Notes: generated by a model not told the origin, from the sequence alone. 64,000 nucleotides of DNA from Paenibacillus flagellatus (GCF_003217775.1 NZ_QJVJ01000021.1:1-64000); one strand, 5' to 3'; positions 49,781 through 59,235 are shown, numbered from the stretch's first letter. Made by a program: numbers and translations.

Positions 49781-51049
49781 ATGAGACAAAAAAGGCTGAA
49801 ATCCAAATCGATTCACGGCGGCGCGAAAGTCGCCGCAGCCCTCGTCCTGACAGTCGCCGTCGCGGTCGGGTGCACGACGGGGGGCAAGCCGGAGGCGACT
49901 CCGGCGGCGGCGCAGGAGCAAGCGATCAAGACGGTCAAGGTACAAAAGCTGACCAAGCAAAAAATCGGCGACCCGCTCGAGCAGGTAGCCGACGTCGCTC
50001 CGGTGACGCAGCTGGACGTCGTCTCCAAGGCGAGCGGCGAAATCAAAGAAATTCTCAAAAAGCGCGGCGATCAAGTCAATGCGGGCGACGTCATTCTGAA
50101 GCTCGATACGGTCGACATGCAGCTGCAAAAGTCGAAAGCGTCGCTCTTGTTGCAGAGCAATATTGACGCGCTGAACAAAGCGAAGCAAGACTTGATCAAC
50201 AGCAAGACGGAGATGGCCAACAGCGTAAAGAAGATGGAGCAAGCGCTGCTTGACGTGACGAAGGCGTATAACAAAGCGAAAAACGACTACGACCAAGGAC
50301 TCATTACGAAGCCTCAACTCGATCAGGCGGAGACGGCTTGGAAAAACCAGACGATGGACCTCGAGCTCTTAAAGCAAAAGCAAAGAACGTTGGAGACGAG
50401 CGATAACTTGGCGGCTCTCGAAACCCAAGTCCAAACGTCGACCTTGTCCATGCAGGAGCTGGAACGCAGCATGGCCAATCTCGAAGTGAAGGCGCCGGTC
50501 AGCGGCGTTTTGACCGAGCTGCCGGTCGTCGTCGGCATGACGATCCAGCCGGGCGTCAAGGTCGGCCACGTGCAGCAGTTCGATCCGATCCTGATCAAGG
50601 CGCAGCTGACCGAAAACTCGGCAAAGCTGGTCGGCAACAAGCAGGAGCTCGTTTACTACGTGCCGGTGAGCACGGAGAAAGCGAAGGCGAAAGTCAAATA
50701 TTTGTCCGGATCGATGGACGCGCAGAGCAAAACGTACGAGCTCGAGCTGGAGACGGCGAACGCGAACGGCACCCTCAAGCCGGGGACGAAGGTACAAATT
50801 CAGCTGACGACGGAAGAAGAGCAGGTCGTATTGACGGTGCCGACGTTGAGCGTCGTCCGCGAAGGCGGAGATGCGTTCGTATTCGTTCTCACGGGTGACA
50901 CGGTAGAGAAGCGCAAAATCGAGCTCGGCCGGCTGAACGGATTGAACCAGGAAGTGCTTTCCGGCGTCAAGGAAGGCGAGCAGCTCGTCGTCTCCGGGCA
51001 AAACCAATTGAAGGACAAAGAAAAAGTACAGGTCGCGGAGTCGAAATAA
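49781..51049 (+). CDS. RND membrane-fusion (periplasmic-adaptor-type) lipoprotein
   Basis: 422 aa. Signal peptide with lipobox AVGC (Cys31). Domains follow the HlyD/AcrA plan: barrel-sandwich (lipoyl) halves around residues 70-100 and 225-250, a long coiled-coil hairpin between them (about 105-220), beta-barrel (about 255-330) and membrane-proximal domain (about 335-415). ATG at 49781 with AAAGGAGTAAAGG. It starts 33 nt after the permease stop, so they should form one complex on the outer face of the membrane. Confidence 0.88.
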   Translation: MRQKRLKSKSIHGGAKVAAALVLTVAVAVGCTTGGKPEATPAAAQEQAIKTVKVQKLTKQKIGDPLEQVADVAPVTQLDVVSKASGEIKEILKKRGDQVNAGDVILKLDTVDMQLQKSKASLLLQSNIDALNKAKQDLINSKTEMANSVKKMEQALLDVTKAYNKAKNDYDQGLITKPQLDQAETAWKNQTMDLELLKQKQRTLETSDNLAALETQVQTSTLSMQELERSMANLEVKAPVSGVLTELPVVVGMTIQPGVKVGHVQQFDPILIKAQLTENSAKLVGNKQELVYYVPVSTEKAKAKVKYLSGSMDAQSKTYELELETANANGTLKPGTKVQIQLTTEEEQVVLTVPTLSVVREGGDAFVFVLTGDTVEKRKIELGRLNGLNQEVLSGVKEGEQLVVSGQNQLKDKEKVQVAESK

Positions 51050-51079
51050 TCGCAGCTTGAACGAGAAGGAGGAACTTCA

Positions 51080-52807
51080 GTGAAACCGACATGGAAAAAA
51101 TCGTTGACCGCCGCGGTGTTGAGCGTTTCCCTCGTCATGACGGCGGCTCCGGCCGTCCTCATGGCGGCGGACGGAACCGCCGCAACCGCCAGCGTACGCG
51201 GCCAATACCAGCTAACTCCGACGATTCGGGCCGACGTGAAGAGCGTCATCAATGAGCGGGTAGGCGACGAGACGCGCATCGGCGCGGTCGTCCGCCTCTA
51301 TAATGAAGGGAACCGCGTCACCCGGGTGCCGGATTACGATGTCCGGGTCAAAACGTCCGACGGTATCGAATATACGCTTCGGCCTAGTGCGGCAAACGTG
51401 AAAGCGATCCAGGCGAAGGAGAAGGCCGAGCTCAGCTTTATGCTGACGCTCGACTACGGCGAAACGGCTAGCTTGTCCGAGCTGTCCTGGATCGAAGTGG
51501 ACGAGTACGTCTATCCGAAAGTGGAAACGGCCGTTCTGACCGTTCCGGTCGCGGGTCTTTCTTGGAGCGGTCCGGATTCGGCCATTACCGACGCTTCCTC
51601 GGTGAAGCGTTGGGGAGAGTCGTTCACGCTTCCCGTCCTATCCAGCACGCTTCAATATACGCCGGTGACGCTGATCAGCGAGAAGACGCCGCAAGGGCCG
51701 GTTACGGTCGTCACGTTGATCGCGGAGAATAAGGGGGACCGTACGGAAACGGTGCCGGATTTCCGCATCGACGGCAAATCCGATAGCCGGTCTTACGCGG
51801 GCAAGCGGGTGCAAGCGAGCGTCGAGCTGAAGCCGGGCGAGAAGAAATATATCCACTACGGCATTCTGACCGAAAACAACGTCGTCTTGAACAGCTTGAA
51901 CGTCCTGACGCCGGAATCGTTCGTCGAAGTCGGGGCGGACGGCAAGCCCGCCGTGGCCGAGTATACGGTCGGACGAATCAGCGTGGAGCTTCCGAAGCAG
52001 GATACGATCGACGCGTCGTCGCTGCCGCCGTATAAGCTCGGTGAACGCATCCCGTTCGACCCGATGAGCAAGCTGATCGACAAAGAGACGCAAGTGTCGC
52101 TCGTCGATCTCAGCATGAACGAATCCGAATCGGCCGGTTACAATACCGTTGTCGCCAAGTTTTTGGTCAAAAACACCGGCGAACGTCCCGTACCGCTGCC
52201 GGCATTCCAAGCGGAGCTCGCCAACAAAGACGGATTTCGCTATATGGGCAGCCGCCAGACGACGAACGTACCGCAGCTCGCGCCGAAATTATCCTACATT
52301 ATTAATTATGCGTTCGCCGTGCCGTCCTCGGAAAATGGCGAGGATTTGATCATGAAGCTGCTCGACAACCAGACGGTGGCGCCGTACAACGTTCCGATCG
52401 GCGGCTTCAAGACGGCCGTCGTCGAGGACAAAACGGACGACGATACGCTTTCGTTCTATCCGTACACCGTGAAGCTGAATTCTTGGGCGATTTCCGCTCA
52501 AGGCGGTCCGGCGGGATATACCTACAAGATGAAGCTCGATACGACGATCGAGTCGGCGGAAGACGTCGTAGCCGATGCCAGCTCGGCGAATATGACGATC
52601 GAGATCGCCGATCCGCTCGGCCGGATGATCGCCTCCGAGACGATTCCGTTTACCGGCCGCAACCGGCTGATCAGCGGCGCGCAGCACATCGTGTTCCAAA
52701 ACTTGCGTACCGACCAGTTCGAATGGCCGCTTACGATCAATATCTACGAATCGATCCAGACCGCGAACGGCGAAGCGAAGCGGCTGGTCAAAACAATGAA
52801 GCAATAA
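51080..52807 (+). CDS. Secreted protein with three internal repeats, linked to the RND pump
   Basis: 575 aa, family not recognised. Signal peptide about 1-29 with a VLMA-A cleavage region; no lipobox, no anchor. Three similar segments (about 64-158, 194-300 and 337-445) share a hydrophobic strand then N-x-G-x-R and a [VL]-P-x-[FY] turn (YNEGNRVTRVPDY, AENKGDRTETVPDF, VKNTGERPVPLPAF), resembling Ig-like or DUF4352-type sandwiches. A fourth, different domain (about 450-575) ends in a beta-rich region. GTG start with GAAGGAGG, 30 nt after the adaptor stop. Proposed extracytoplasmic partner of the pump. Confidence 0.8.
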   Translation: MKPTWKKSLTAAVLSVSLVMTAAPAVLMAADGTAATASVRGQYQLTPTIRADVKSVINERVGDETRIGAVVRLYNEGNRVTRVPDYDVRVKTSDGIEYTLRPSAANVKAIQAKEKAELSFMLTLDYGETASLSELSWIEVDEYVYPKVETAVLTVPVAGLSWSGPDSAITDASSVKRWGESFTLPVLSSTLQYTPVTLISEKTPQGPVTVVTLIAENKGDRTETVPDFRIDGKSDSRSYAGKRVQASVELKPGEKKYIHYGILTENNVVLNSLNVLTPESFVEVGADGKPAVAEYTVGRISVELPKQDTIDASSLPPYKLGERIPFDPMSKLIDKETQVSLVDLSMNESESAGYNTVVAKFLVKNTGERPVPLPAFQAELANKDGFRYMGSRQTTNVPQLAPKLSYIINYAFAVPSSENGEDLIMKLLDNQTVAPYNVPIGGFKTAVVEDKTDDDTLSFYPYTVKLNSWAISAQGGPAGYTYKMKLDTTIESAEDVVADASSANMTIEIADPLGRMIASETIPFTGRNRLISGAQHIVFQNLRTDQFEWPLTINIYESIQTANGEAKRLVKTMKQ

Positions 52808-52832
52808 GACGAAAAGCGCCAAGCGTATTCGT

Positions 52833-52860
52833 GCCCGGCCCCTAACGGCCGGGTTTTTCT
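52833..52860 (+). terminator. Terminator of the RND cassette
   Basis: Stem CCCGGCC/GGCCGGG, 6-nt loop, then TTTTTCTTT. Confidence 0.9.
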
Positions 52861-52882
52861 TTAATCAGCGCCTTTTTCCCGA

Positions 52883-52911
52883 TTGACAGCGGAATCCCTG
52901 TTGTGTAAATT
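52883..52911 (+). promoter_or_regulatory. SigA promoter of the nad operon
   Basis: TTGACA (52883-52888), 17 bp, TAAATT (52906-52911). It gives a leader of about 140 nt before nadA. Confidence 0.72.
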
Positions 52912-53017
52912 AGGTGTAAACTCAAATGGAACCCGGACCGGACGGCCGTTGGCACGGTTCCTGAAAATGCTTCTGCTACGGCCGGCGGTATTCGATCATA
53001 CTAGTGTTGAGCAAATG

Positions 53018-53033
53018 CGTGAACTTTTTCACG
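53018..53033 (+). promoter_or_regulatory. Inverted repeat in the nadA leader
   Basis: CGTGAA-CTTT-TTCACG is a perfect inverted repeat 24 nt before nadA, followed by a third TTCACG copy (53035-53040). It could be an operator for a NAD-responsive repressor; no family assignment is possible from sequence alone. Confidence 0.4.
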
Positions 53034-53056
53034 TATTCACGAAGGGAAGGATTCGG

Positions 53057-53995
53057 ATGGAAGCTCTCGCGTTGGAACGCAAGGCGGAACAAACCCGCGA
53101 ACTGAAGGCGCGTCTCGCCGAACTGAAGAAGGAACGCAATGCCATCATTCTCGCTCACTACTATCAGCGGGACGAAATTCAGGAAGTGGCCGATTTTCGC
53201 GGCGATTCGTTTTTGCTTGCCCAGAAGGCGGCGGAGACCGATGCGGACGTCATCGTCTTTTGCGGCGTTCATTTCATGGGGGAAAGCGCGAAAATATTGG
53301 CTCCGAACAAAACGGTCCTGATCCCCGACGAACGCGCCGGCTGTCCGATGGCCGACATGGTCAACGTCGAAGGATTGAAGGCGCTCAAAGCGCGGCATCC
53401 GAACGCCACCGTCGTCACTTATATCAACTCCTCGGCGGAGATCAAGGCCGAAACCGATATTTGCTGTACGTCCGCCAACGCCGTCAAAGTGATCCAGTCC
53501 GTCGATTCCGACGAAATCATCTGGGTACCGGACAAGAACTTGGGCGATTACGTCTCGAAATATACCGACAAAAAGATGATCATCTGGGAAGGGTACTGCA
53601 ACACGCACGACATGCTGACGGTCAAGGACGTCATGGAGATGAAGGCGCTGCACCCGAACGCACAGTTCGTCGTCCACCCGGAATGCCGCCCCGAAGTCGT
53701 CAAGCTCGGCGATTTCGTCGGCAGCACGACGGCGATCATCAAATATTGCAAGGAATCCGATTGCCAAGAATTCATCGTCGGCACCGAGGACGGAACCGGC
53801 TACCAGCTCCGCAAAGACAGCCCGAACAAGACGTTCCACTTCGCGACGAAATTTCTCGTGTGCCCGAACATGAAAGTGAACAATTTGAAAAAGGTCGTCA
53901 AATGCTTGGAGACGATGCAGCCGCAAATTTACGTTCCGCCCCACATCGCGGAAAAAGCGAGGCTTTCCCTGGAGCGCATGTTACAAGTCAAGTAA
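53057..53995 (+). CDS. nadA: Quinolinate synthase
   Basis: 312 aa. [4Fe-4S] enzyme that condenses iminoaspartate with dihydroxyacetone phosphate. Cluster cysteines are in AGCPMADM (about 97), in the DICCTSAN / HPECRPEV region (about 135-215), and FLVCPNMK (about 274). AHYYQRDEIQ near residue 32 and FCGVHFMGE near 73 also match. It is the short bacterial form, not the 368-aa B. subtilis type. ATG at 53057 with GGGAAGG. Confidence 0.94.
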   Translation: MEALALERKAEQTRELKARLAELKKERNAIILAHYYQRDEIQEVADFRGDSFLLAQKAAETDADVIVFCGVHFMGESAKILAPNKTVLIPDERAGCPMADMVNVEGLKALKARHPNATVVTYINSSAEIKAETDICCTSANAVKVIQSVDSDEIIWVPDKNLGDYVSKYTDKKMIIWEGYCNTHDMLTVKDVMEMKALHPNAQFVVHPECRPEVVKLGDFVGSTTAIIKYCKESDCQEFIVGTEDGTGYQLRKDSPNKTFHFATKFLVCPNMKVNNLKKVVKCLETMQPQIYVPPHIAEKARLSLERMLQVK

Positions 53996-54029
53996 CATGC
54001 GCTATCCTCATGTCTTGTAGGTGATCGTT

Positions 54030-55646
54030 ATGGTGCCGCGTTATTTGATCGATTTCTCGCTGGACGAGCTGCCTTGCGTGGAGACGGACGTTATGGTGAT
54101 CGGAGCCGGAATCGCCGGACTGTTCACGACGATCCGGGCGAGCGAGTCGAACCGGGTTCTAATCATCACGAAGCCGAAATCGCTGCTCGAAAGCAACACC
54201 CGATACGCCCAAGGAGGCATCGCGGCCGTCATTTCGGATGAAGATTCGCCCGATTATCACCGGCAGGACACGCTCATCGCCGGGGCGGGATTATGCGACC
54301 CCGAAGCGGTCGACATCCTCGTGCACGAAGGACCGGCGGGGGTGCAGGATTTGATCCGGCTCGGCACCCAGTTTGATCGGGAGAACGGGGAGCTGGCGCT
54401 GACGAAAGAAGGCGCTCACAGCCAGAGGCGCATTTTGCACGCGCAGGGGGACGCCACTGGCGCCGAAATCGTACGGGCGCTGTCGGAGAAGACGAAGCTG
54501 AACCCGAACGTGACGATATGGGACGACCATTTCGTCATCGATCTCGTGACGGCGGATAACGTATGCTACGGCGCAATCGTGCAAAAACCGGACGGAGTGC
54601 GGGTGTACGTAAAGGCGAAAGCGACGATTTTATGCTCCGGCGGCGCCGGCCAGCTGTACCGGTATACGACGAATCCCGAGATCGCGACAGGGGACGGCAT
54701 CGCCATGGCGTACCGGGCCGGGGCGGTCGTGCGCGACGTCGAATTTATCCAATTTCACCCGACGGCGCTCTGCTATCCGGGGGCGCCCCGCTTTCTCATC
54801 TCCGAGGCGGTACGCGGCGAAGGCGCGGTGCTGCGCAACATCAGGGGAGAGCGGTTCATGGAAAAGGTTCACCCGCAGCTCGAGCTCGCTCCGCGGGATA
54901 TCGTCGCACGGGCGATCGTCGACGAAATGGAGCAGACGAAGTCGACGTTCGTCTACATCGACATTACGCACGAATCGCCGGATATGGTCAAGCACCGGTT
55001 TCCGAACATTTACGAGTTTTGCCTGAATTACGGCCTCGACTTGACATCGGATTGGATACCCGTCGCACCGGCGGCCCATTATATGATGGGGGGCGTCAAG
55101 ACGGATTTGAACGGGGAGACGTCGGTCAAGCGGTTGTACGCTTGCGGGGAAGTGTCGTCGACCGGCGTACACGGGGCGAACCGGCTCGCGAGCAACTCGC
55201 TGTCGGAAGCGATCGTGTACGGCCGCCGCATCATCGAGGATATTCGCACGCTCGATCCGATCGGTTCGACGCCGCCGATCGCCGAGCGAAGCCACCGTCC
55301 CGAGCATCCGATGCAGCCGATCGTCGAGAAGCGGCTGAAGCTGCAAAAGGTTATGCTGCGGTACGTCGGCCTGAAGCGGAATGCCGCCGGTCTCGGCAAA
55401 GGGTACGACGAATTGAAGCGGCAGCTGCCGATCTACGGCACTTGTTTGACGAAGCGGGAGGAGTACGAATTCGCCAACCTGCTGACGCTCGCGATGCTTA
55501 CGACCGAAGCGGCGCTTCTGCGCGAAGAAAGCCGCGGCGGCCATTACCGCGAAGATTTTCCCGAACGGGACGATTTCGTTTGGCGCAAACATATTCAGCT
55601 CCAGCGCGAAAACGGGAAGACGGAGGAACGGGTACATGACGTTTAA
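54030..55646 (+). CDS. nadB: L-aspartate oxidase
   Basis: 538 aa flavoprotein making iminoaspartate for NadA. FAD motif VMVIGAGIAGLFT near residue 20, SNTRYAQGGIAAV near 52, the catalytic-loop region EFIQFHPTAL and EAVRGEGA (about 240-265), and GVHGANRLASNSLSE near 375. ATG 54030 with AGGTGATC; a GTG nine bases upstream is possible. Overlaps nadC by 11 nt. Confidence 0.95.
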   Translation: MVPRYLIDFSLDELPCVETDVMVIGAGIAGLFTTIRASESNRVLIITKPKSLLESNTRYAQGGIAAVISDEDSPDYHRQDTLIAGAGLCDPEAVDILVHEGPAGVQDLIRLGTQFDRENGELALTKEGAHSQRRILHAQGDATGAEIVRALSEKTKLNPNVTIWDDHFVIDLVTADNVCYGAIVQKPDGVRVYVKAKATILCSGGAGQLYRYTTNPEIATGDGIAMAYRAGAVVRDVEFIQFHPTALCYPGAPRFLISEAVRGEGAVLRNIRGERFMEKVHPQLELAPRDIVARAIVDEMEQTKSTFVYIDITHESPDMVKHRFPNIYEFCLNYGLDLTSDWIPVAPAAHYMMGGVKTDLNGETSVKRLYACGEVSSTGVHGANRLASNSLSEAIVYGRRIIEDIRTLDPIGSTPPIAERSHRPEHPMQPIVEKRLKLQKVMLRYVGLKRNAAGLGKGYDELKRQLPIYGTCLTKREEYEFANLLTLAMLTTEAALLREESRGGHYREDFPERDDFVWRKHIQLQRENGKTEERVHDV

Positions 55647-56508
55647 CGGGAATATCGAACAGTTGACCGGTCAAATACGTCTATGGTTACAGGAAGATAT
55701 CGGCACCGGGGATGTAACCACGATGACCACCATACCTTTAGACCAACAGTCTAAAGGTATTATTCATGTTAAGGAAGCGGGTATCGTCGCCGGCATGCCG
55801 GTCGCCGAACTTGTCTTCCGCACGGTCGACCCGCGGCTCGTCTTCACCGCGAGACAGCAGGACGGAGCGGCCGTGGAGAAAGGAACGGTGCTTGCCGAAA
55901 TCGAAGGCAGCACGCGCTCCATCCTGCTCGGCGAGCGGCTAGCGCTCAACCTGCTGCAGAGGCTTTCCGGCATCGCCACGCGGACGAAGCAGTACGTGGA
56001 CGCACTGGAAGGGATGCCCGTCCGGCTCGTCGATACGCGCAAGACGACTCCCGGGCACCGGATGCTGGAAAAGTACGCCGTCCGGGTCGGCGGCGGCCAT
56101 AACCACCGGTTCGGCCTGTACGATGCCGTCATGATCAAGGACAATCACATCAAGGGCGCCGGGGGCATCCGGACCGCCGTCTCCGCCGCACGGGCGCAAA
56201 TTCCGCACACGATGAAAATCGAAGTCGAGGTCGAGACGTTCGATCAGCTCGGGGAAGCGCTAGACGCGGGCGCCGACATCATCATGCTCGACAACATGAA
56301 GCCGGACGCGATGAAGCGGGCCGTCGCCATCGTCAAGGAGCGGGCGCCGCATATAACGGTCGAAGCGTCCGGGTCGGTCACGCTGGAGACGATCAAGGAC
56401 ATCGCTTCGACCGGAGTCGACGTCATTTCCGTCGGGCGGTTGACCTACTCCGTCCAATCGTTGGACATCAGCCTCGATTTGAACGAGAAGAAGGTGGCGC
56501 AGCCTTGA
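55636..56508 (+). CDS. nadC: Quinolinate phosphoribosyltransferase
   Basis: 290 aa. Converts quinolinate and PRPP to NaMN. Motifs [11 protein letters not shown] (about 16), RLSGIATRT (about 109), [11 protein letters not shown] (about 132) with substrate Arg/Lys, [20 protein letters not shown] (about 150) and IMLDNM (about 215). ATG overlaps nadB. A perfect 12-bp inverted repeat sits at codons 33-42, with AT-rich codons unlike the rest of the gene. Overlaps coaX by 4 nt. Confidence 0.95.
   Translation: MTFNGNIEQLTGQIRLWLQEDIGTGDVTTMTTIPLDQQSKGIIHVKEAGIVAGMPVAELVFRTVDPRLVFTARQQDGAAVEKGTVLAEIEGSTRSILLGERLALNLLQRLSGIATRTKQYVDALEGMPVRLVDTRKTTPGHRMLEKYAVRVGGGHNHRFGLYDAVMIKDNHIKGAGGIRTAVSAARAQIPHTMKIEVEVETFDQLGEALDAGADIIMLDNMKPDAMKRAVAIVKERAPHITVEASGSVTLETIKDIASTGVDVISVGRLTYSVQSLDISLDLNEKKVAQP
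55732..55760 (+). repeat. Perfect 12-bp inverted repeat inside nadC
   Basis: ATACCTTTAGAC (55732-55743) and GTCTAAAGGTAT (55749-55760) are exact complements around a 5-nt loop (CAACA). It lies about 100 nt into nadC, codes for [10 protein letters not shown], and uses rare AT-rich codons (TTA, ATA). It can form a stable RNA hairpin. No T-run follows. Confidence 0.85.
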
Positions 56509-57269
56509 TTTTGGTCGTCGACGTCGGCAATACGAATATCGTGCTCGGTATTTACGAGCAGAGCAAGCTGCTTCACCATTGGCGTCTCAGCACGAACCGC
56601 TCGGCCACGGTCGACGAATACGGGATGATGGTTCATAACCTGTTCCGCTACGCCGGCATAGCGGAGGAACGGATCGAGGGCGTCGTCATCTCGTCCGTCG
56701 TCCCGCCGCTCATGTTCGTGCTTGAAAGCCTATGCTCCAAATATTTGAAGAAAAAGCCGCTGATCGTCGGGCCCGGCATCAAGACCGGACTTAACATCCG
56801 GATCGAGAATCCGCGCGAAGTCGGAGCGGACCGCATCGTGAACGCGGTGGCGGGCATCGAGCAGTACGGCCCGCCGCTCATCATCGTCGACTTCGGAACG
56901 GCCACCACCTACGATTATATCGATGAGCAGGGTCAATTGCTCGGCTGCGCAATCGCGCCCGGCATCGGCATTTCGACGGAAGCGCTGTACCAGAAAGCGG
57001 CGAAGCTGCCGCGCATCGAGCTCGTCCGGCCGAAAAGCACGGTCGGCCGCAACACCGTTTCCGCGATGCAGGCGGGCATCATTTTCGGCTATGCCGGCCA
57101 AGTGGACGGCATCGTGCAGCGGATGCGGGAGGAGTTCAACCCGCAGGCGAAAGTGATCGCCACCGGCGGGCTGGCGGAGCTGATCGCGGGCGAAACGCGC
57201 ACGGTCGACACCGTCAACCCGCTGCTGACGCTGCAGGGACTGCAAATCATCTACGAACGAAACCGATAA
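56505..57269 (+). CDS. coaX: Type III pantothenate kinase
   Basis: 254 aa ASKHA-fold kinase, first step of CoA synthesis, dependent on a monovalent cation and not inhibited by Co[11 protein letters not shown] at the N-terminus (P-loop-like), [11 protein letters not shown] near 105 and [10 protein letters not shown] near 127. TTG start overlapping nadC by 4 nt, with AGAAGGTGG. Joined to the nad genes, so cofactor synthesis genes are clustered. Confidence 0.94.
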   Translation: MILVVDVGNTNIVLGIYEQSKLLHHWRLSTNRSATVDEYGMMVHNLFRYAGIAEERIEGVVISSVVPPLMFVLESLCSKYLKKKPLIVGPGIKTGLNIRIENPREVGADRIVNAVAGIEQYGPPLIIVDFGTATTYDYIDEQGQLLGCAIAPGIGISTEALYQKAAKLPRIELVRPKSTVGRNTVSAMQAGIIFGYAGQVDGIVQRMREEFNPQAKVIATGGLAELIAGETRTVDTVNPLLTLQGLQIIYERNR

Positions 57270-57290
57270 GGCGAAAGGATACCGACCATT

Positions 57291-58157
57291 ATGTCCGATT
57301 ATTTGATACGAGCGACCGCATTCGGCGGGCAGCTGCGCGCATTTGCGGTCCGCACGACCGACATCGTCGAGGAGATGAGACGCAGACACGGCACGACGCC
57401 GGTCGCGACGGCCGCGCTCGGCCGTACGGCCACCGCCGGCGTCATGATGGGCGCCATGCTGAAAGGGGAAGAACGGCTGACGATTCAAGTGAAAGGCGAC
57501 GGGCCGATCGGCCAAATCGTCGTCGACGCCAACGCGAAGGGCGAAGTAAGAGGATACGTCGACAATCCCCGCGTCGACTTGCCGCTGAATGCCCGCGGCA
57601 AGCTGGACGTTGCCGGAGCCGTCGGCGAAGGATATTTGTACGTGACCAAAGATTTGGGGCTGAAGGAGCCGTACCGGGGCGGAATCCCGATCGTATCGGG
57701 CGAGCTCGGCGAAGATTTCACCTACTACTTCGCCAAGTCGGAGCAGACGCCTTCCGCTGTGGCGCTTGGCGTACTCGTCGCGACGGATTATACCGTGCAG
57801 ACGTCGGGCGGCTTCATTCTGCAGCTGCTGCCCGGCATGAGCGACGAGGAAATCGCCGAGATCGAAGCGAAGCTCGCGAATTTGCCGCCGGTCACGACGC
57901 TCCTGGCCGAAGGCGCCGATATGGAGGATGTGCTGAAGCGGGTCGTCGATTCGGTCGTCGTGCTGGAGCGGTCCGATATCCGGTTCCAGTGCCAATGCTC
58001 GCGCGAGCGCGTCGAACGGACGCTGATCAGCCTCGGCCGTGACGAAATCGAGCAGATGCTGCGCGAGGACGGGAAGGCGGAAGTCGTGTGCCATTTCTGT
58101 AACGAAGCTTACGCATATAACGAAGAGCAGCTCCATAATCTGTTGGAGAGACTGTAA
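57291..58157 (+). CDS. hslO: Redox-regulated chaperone Hsp33
   Basis: 288 aa. Holdase activated by oxidation. N-terminal folding domain (about 1-180) and C-terminal zinc switch with cysteines in FQCQCSRE (about 235) and VCHFCNEAY (about 268). Length and motifs are standard. Short gap after coaX, so probably cotranscribed. Confidence 0.95.
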   Translation: MSDYLIRATAFGGQLRAFAVRTTDIVEEMRRRHGTTPVATAALGRTATAGVMMGAMLKGEERLTIQVKGDGPIGQIVVDANAKGEVRGYVDNPRVDLPLNARGKLDVAGAVGEGYLYVTKDLGLKEPYRGGIPIVSGELGEDFTYYFAKSEQTPSAVALGVLVATDYTVQTSGGFILQLLPGMSDEEIAEIEAKLANLPPVTTLLAEGADMEDVLKRVVDSVVVLERSDIRFQCQCSRERVERTLISLGRDEIEQMLREDGKAEVVCHFCNEAYAYNEEQLHNLLERL

Positions 58158-58193
58158 CAGAGAGAGAAGACCATATACGGGGAGATTTTTCGG

Positions 58194-59153
58194 ATGCGGA
58201 GCGTAAAAGTGCTGTGGAGTGTCATCGGCCTGCTGGTGGTTGCCGTACTCGTCTTGACCGTACTGCTTGTCCGCAGCGGGGACAAGACGCCGGAGCCGGG
58301 GGACGCTTCGCCCCCGGAGCCGGTTCCGCCGGGCGGGCAGGGCGGCGAGGCGAAGAAGGTGGCGATCATCGGCAACCGGACCATTACGGACGAAGAGCTG
58401 CAGCAGCGGTTGACGGACAAATACGGCGCCGAGCTGCTCGGACAGCTGCTGGACCGGGAGGCGATCCGCCAGGAAGCCGAGCAGCTCGGGATGAACGTGA
58501 GCCGGGACGAGATCGAAGCGGAATTGAAGCGGATGCAAGAGGGCTATGAGAGCGAGGAAAAGTTTTACGAGTCGATGAAAAATCAGCTCGGCTTGTCGAA
58601 GGCGGAGCTGCACGAGGACGTCTACTACAAGCTTCTGCTCGAGCGCATCGCCGTCCGTTCCGTCCAGGTGCCGGAGGCGGACATCGACGCGTATATCGCG
58701 CAGCATCCGGAGGAGTTCAAGAGCTACGTTCAATACCATTTGCTCAAAATCGAAGTGAAAACGAAGGAAGAAGCGGCGAAGGCGGCGAAGGACGTCCAGA
58801 ACGGGACCGATTTCGCCTCGCTGGCGCGGAAAATATCGATCGATCCGGCCACGGCCAAGCAAGGCGGCGATCTCGGCTGGGTCGAGGAGCACGATCCGTT
58901 CGTTCCGGCCGCGCTGCTCGAGGCGGCCCGAGGGCTGAAGACCGACGAAGTGAGCAAGCCGATCGCCCTCCAGTCCGGGTTCGCCATCATCCAGCTGAAA
59001 GAGAAAAAAGAAGTGAAAAAAACGGTCGATGCCGATACGCGCGCCTATATCCGCAAGGAGCTCGCGCTCCAAAGGGCGGTACCGCTCAAGGAACTCGTCA
59101 AATCGCTGCGGGAAAAGCGCCATGCCGAGATTTTGCTGCCCGAACTGAAGTGA
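58194..59153 (+). CDS. Membrane-anchored parvulin-type peptidyl-prolyl isomerase (YacD-like)
   Basis: 319 aa. N-terminal membrane anchor (about residues 7-27), a proline/glycine linker, a SurA-like helical region (about 55-175), and a parvulin-like domain (about 180-270: YHLLKIEVKTKEEA, FASLARKIS, LGWVEEHD). No lipobox, unlike the PrsA-like protein at 28806. Same position as yacD in B. subtilis, between hslO and cysK. Probably helps fold secreted proteins. Confidence 0.88.
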   Translation: MRSVKVLWSVIGLLVVAVLVLTVLLVRSGDKTPEPGDASPPEPVPPGGQGGEAKKVAIIGNRTITDEELQQRLTDKYGAELLGQLLDREAIRQEAEQLGMNVSRDEIEAELKRMQEGYESEEKFYESMKNQLGLSKAELHEDVYYKLLLERIAVRSVQVPEADIDAYIAQHPEEFKSYVQYHLLKIEVKTKEEAAKAAKDVQNGTDFASLARKISIDPATAKQGGDLGWVEEHDPFVPAALLEAARGLKTDEVSKPIALQSGFAIIQLKEKKEVKKTVDADTRAYIRKELALQRAVPLKELVKSLREKRHAEILLPELK

Positions 59154-59179
59154 AACGGGACGAAAGGCGCATTTTGCTG

Positions 59180-59235
59180 TTGACAACCGGTTGGCGGGTT
59201 GATAAGATAAAAGTATTAAAACCGACAAAAATACT
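59180..59235 (+). promoter_or_regulatory. Promoter and inverted repeat upstream of cysK
   Basis: TTGACA (59180-59185), 17 bp, TAAGAT (59203-59208). AGTATT (59212-59217) and AATACT (59230-59235) form an inverted repeat over the start site, where a CymR operator would be expected; CymR binding is an inference. Confidence 0.6.

Noticed and set aside
52883-53056. Upstream extension of the nadA frame
   Set aside because: It includes the promoter at 52883-52911 and does not match NadA; the ATG at 53057 has a ribosome site.
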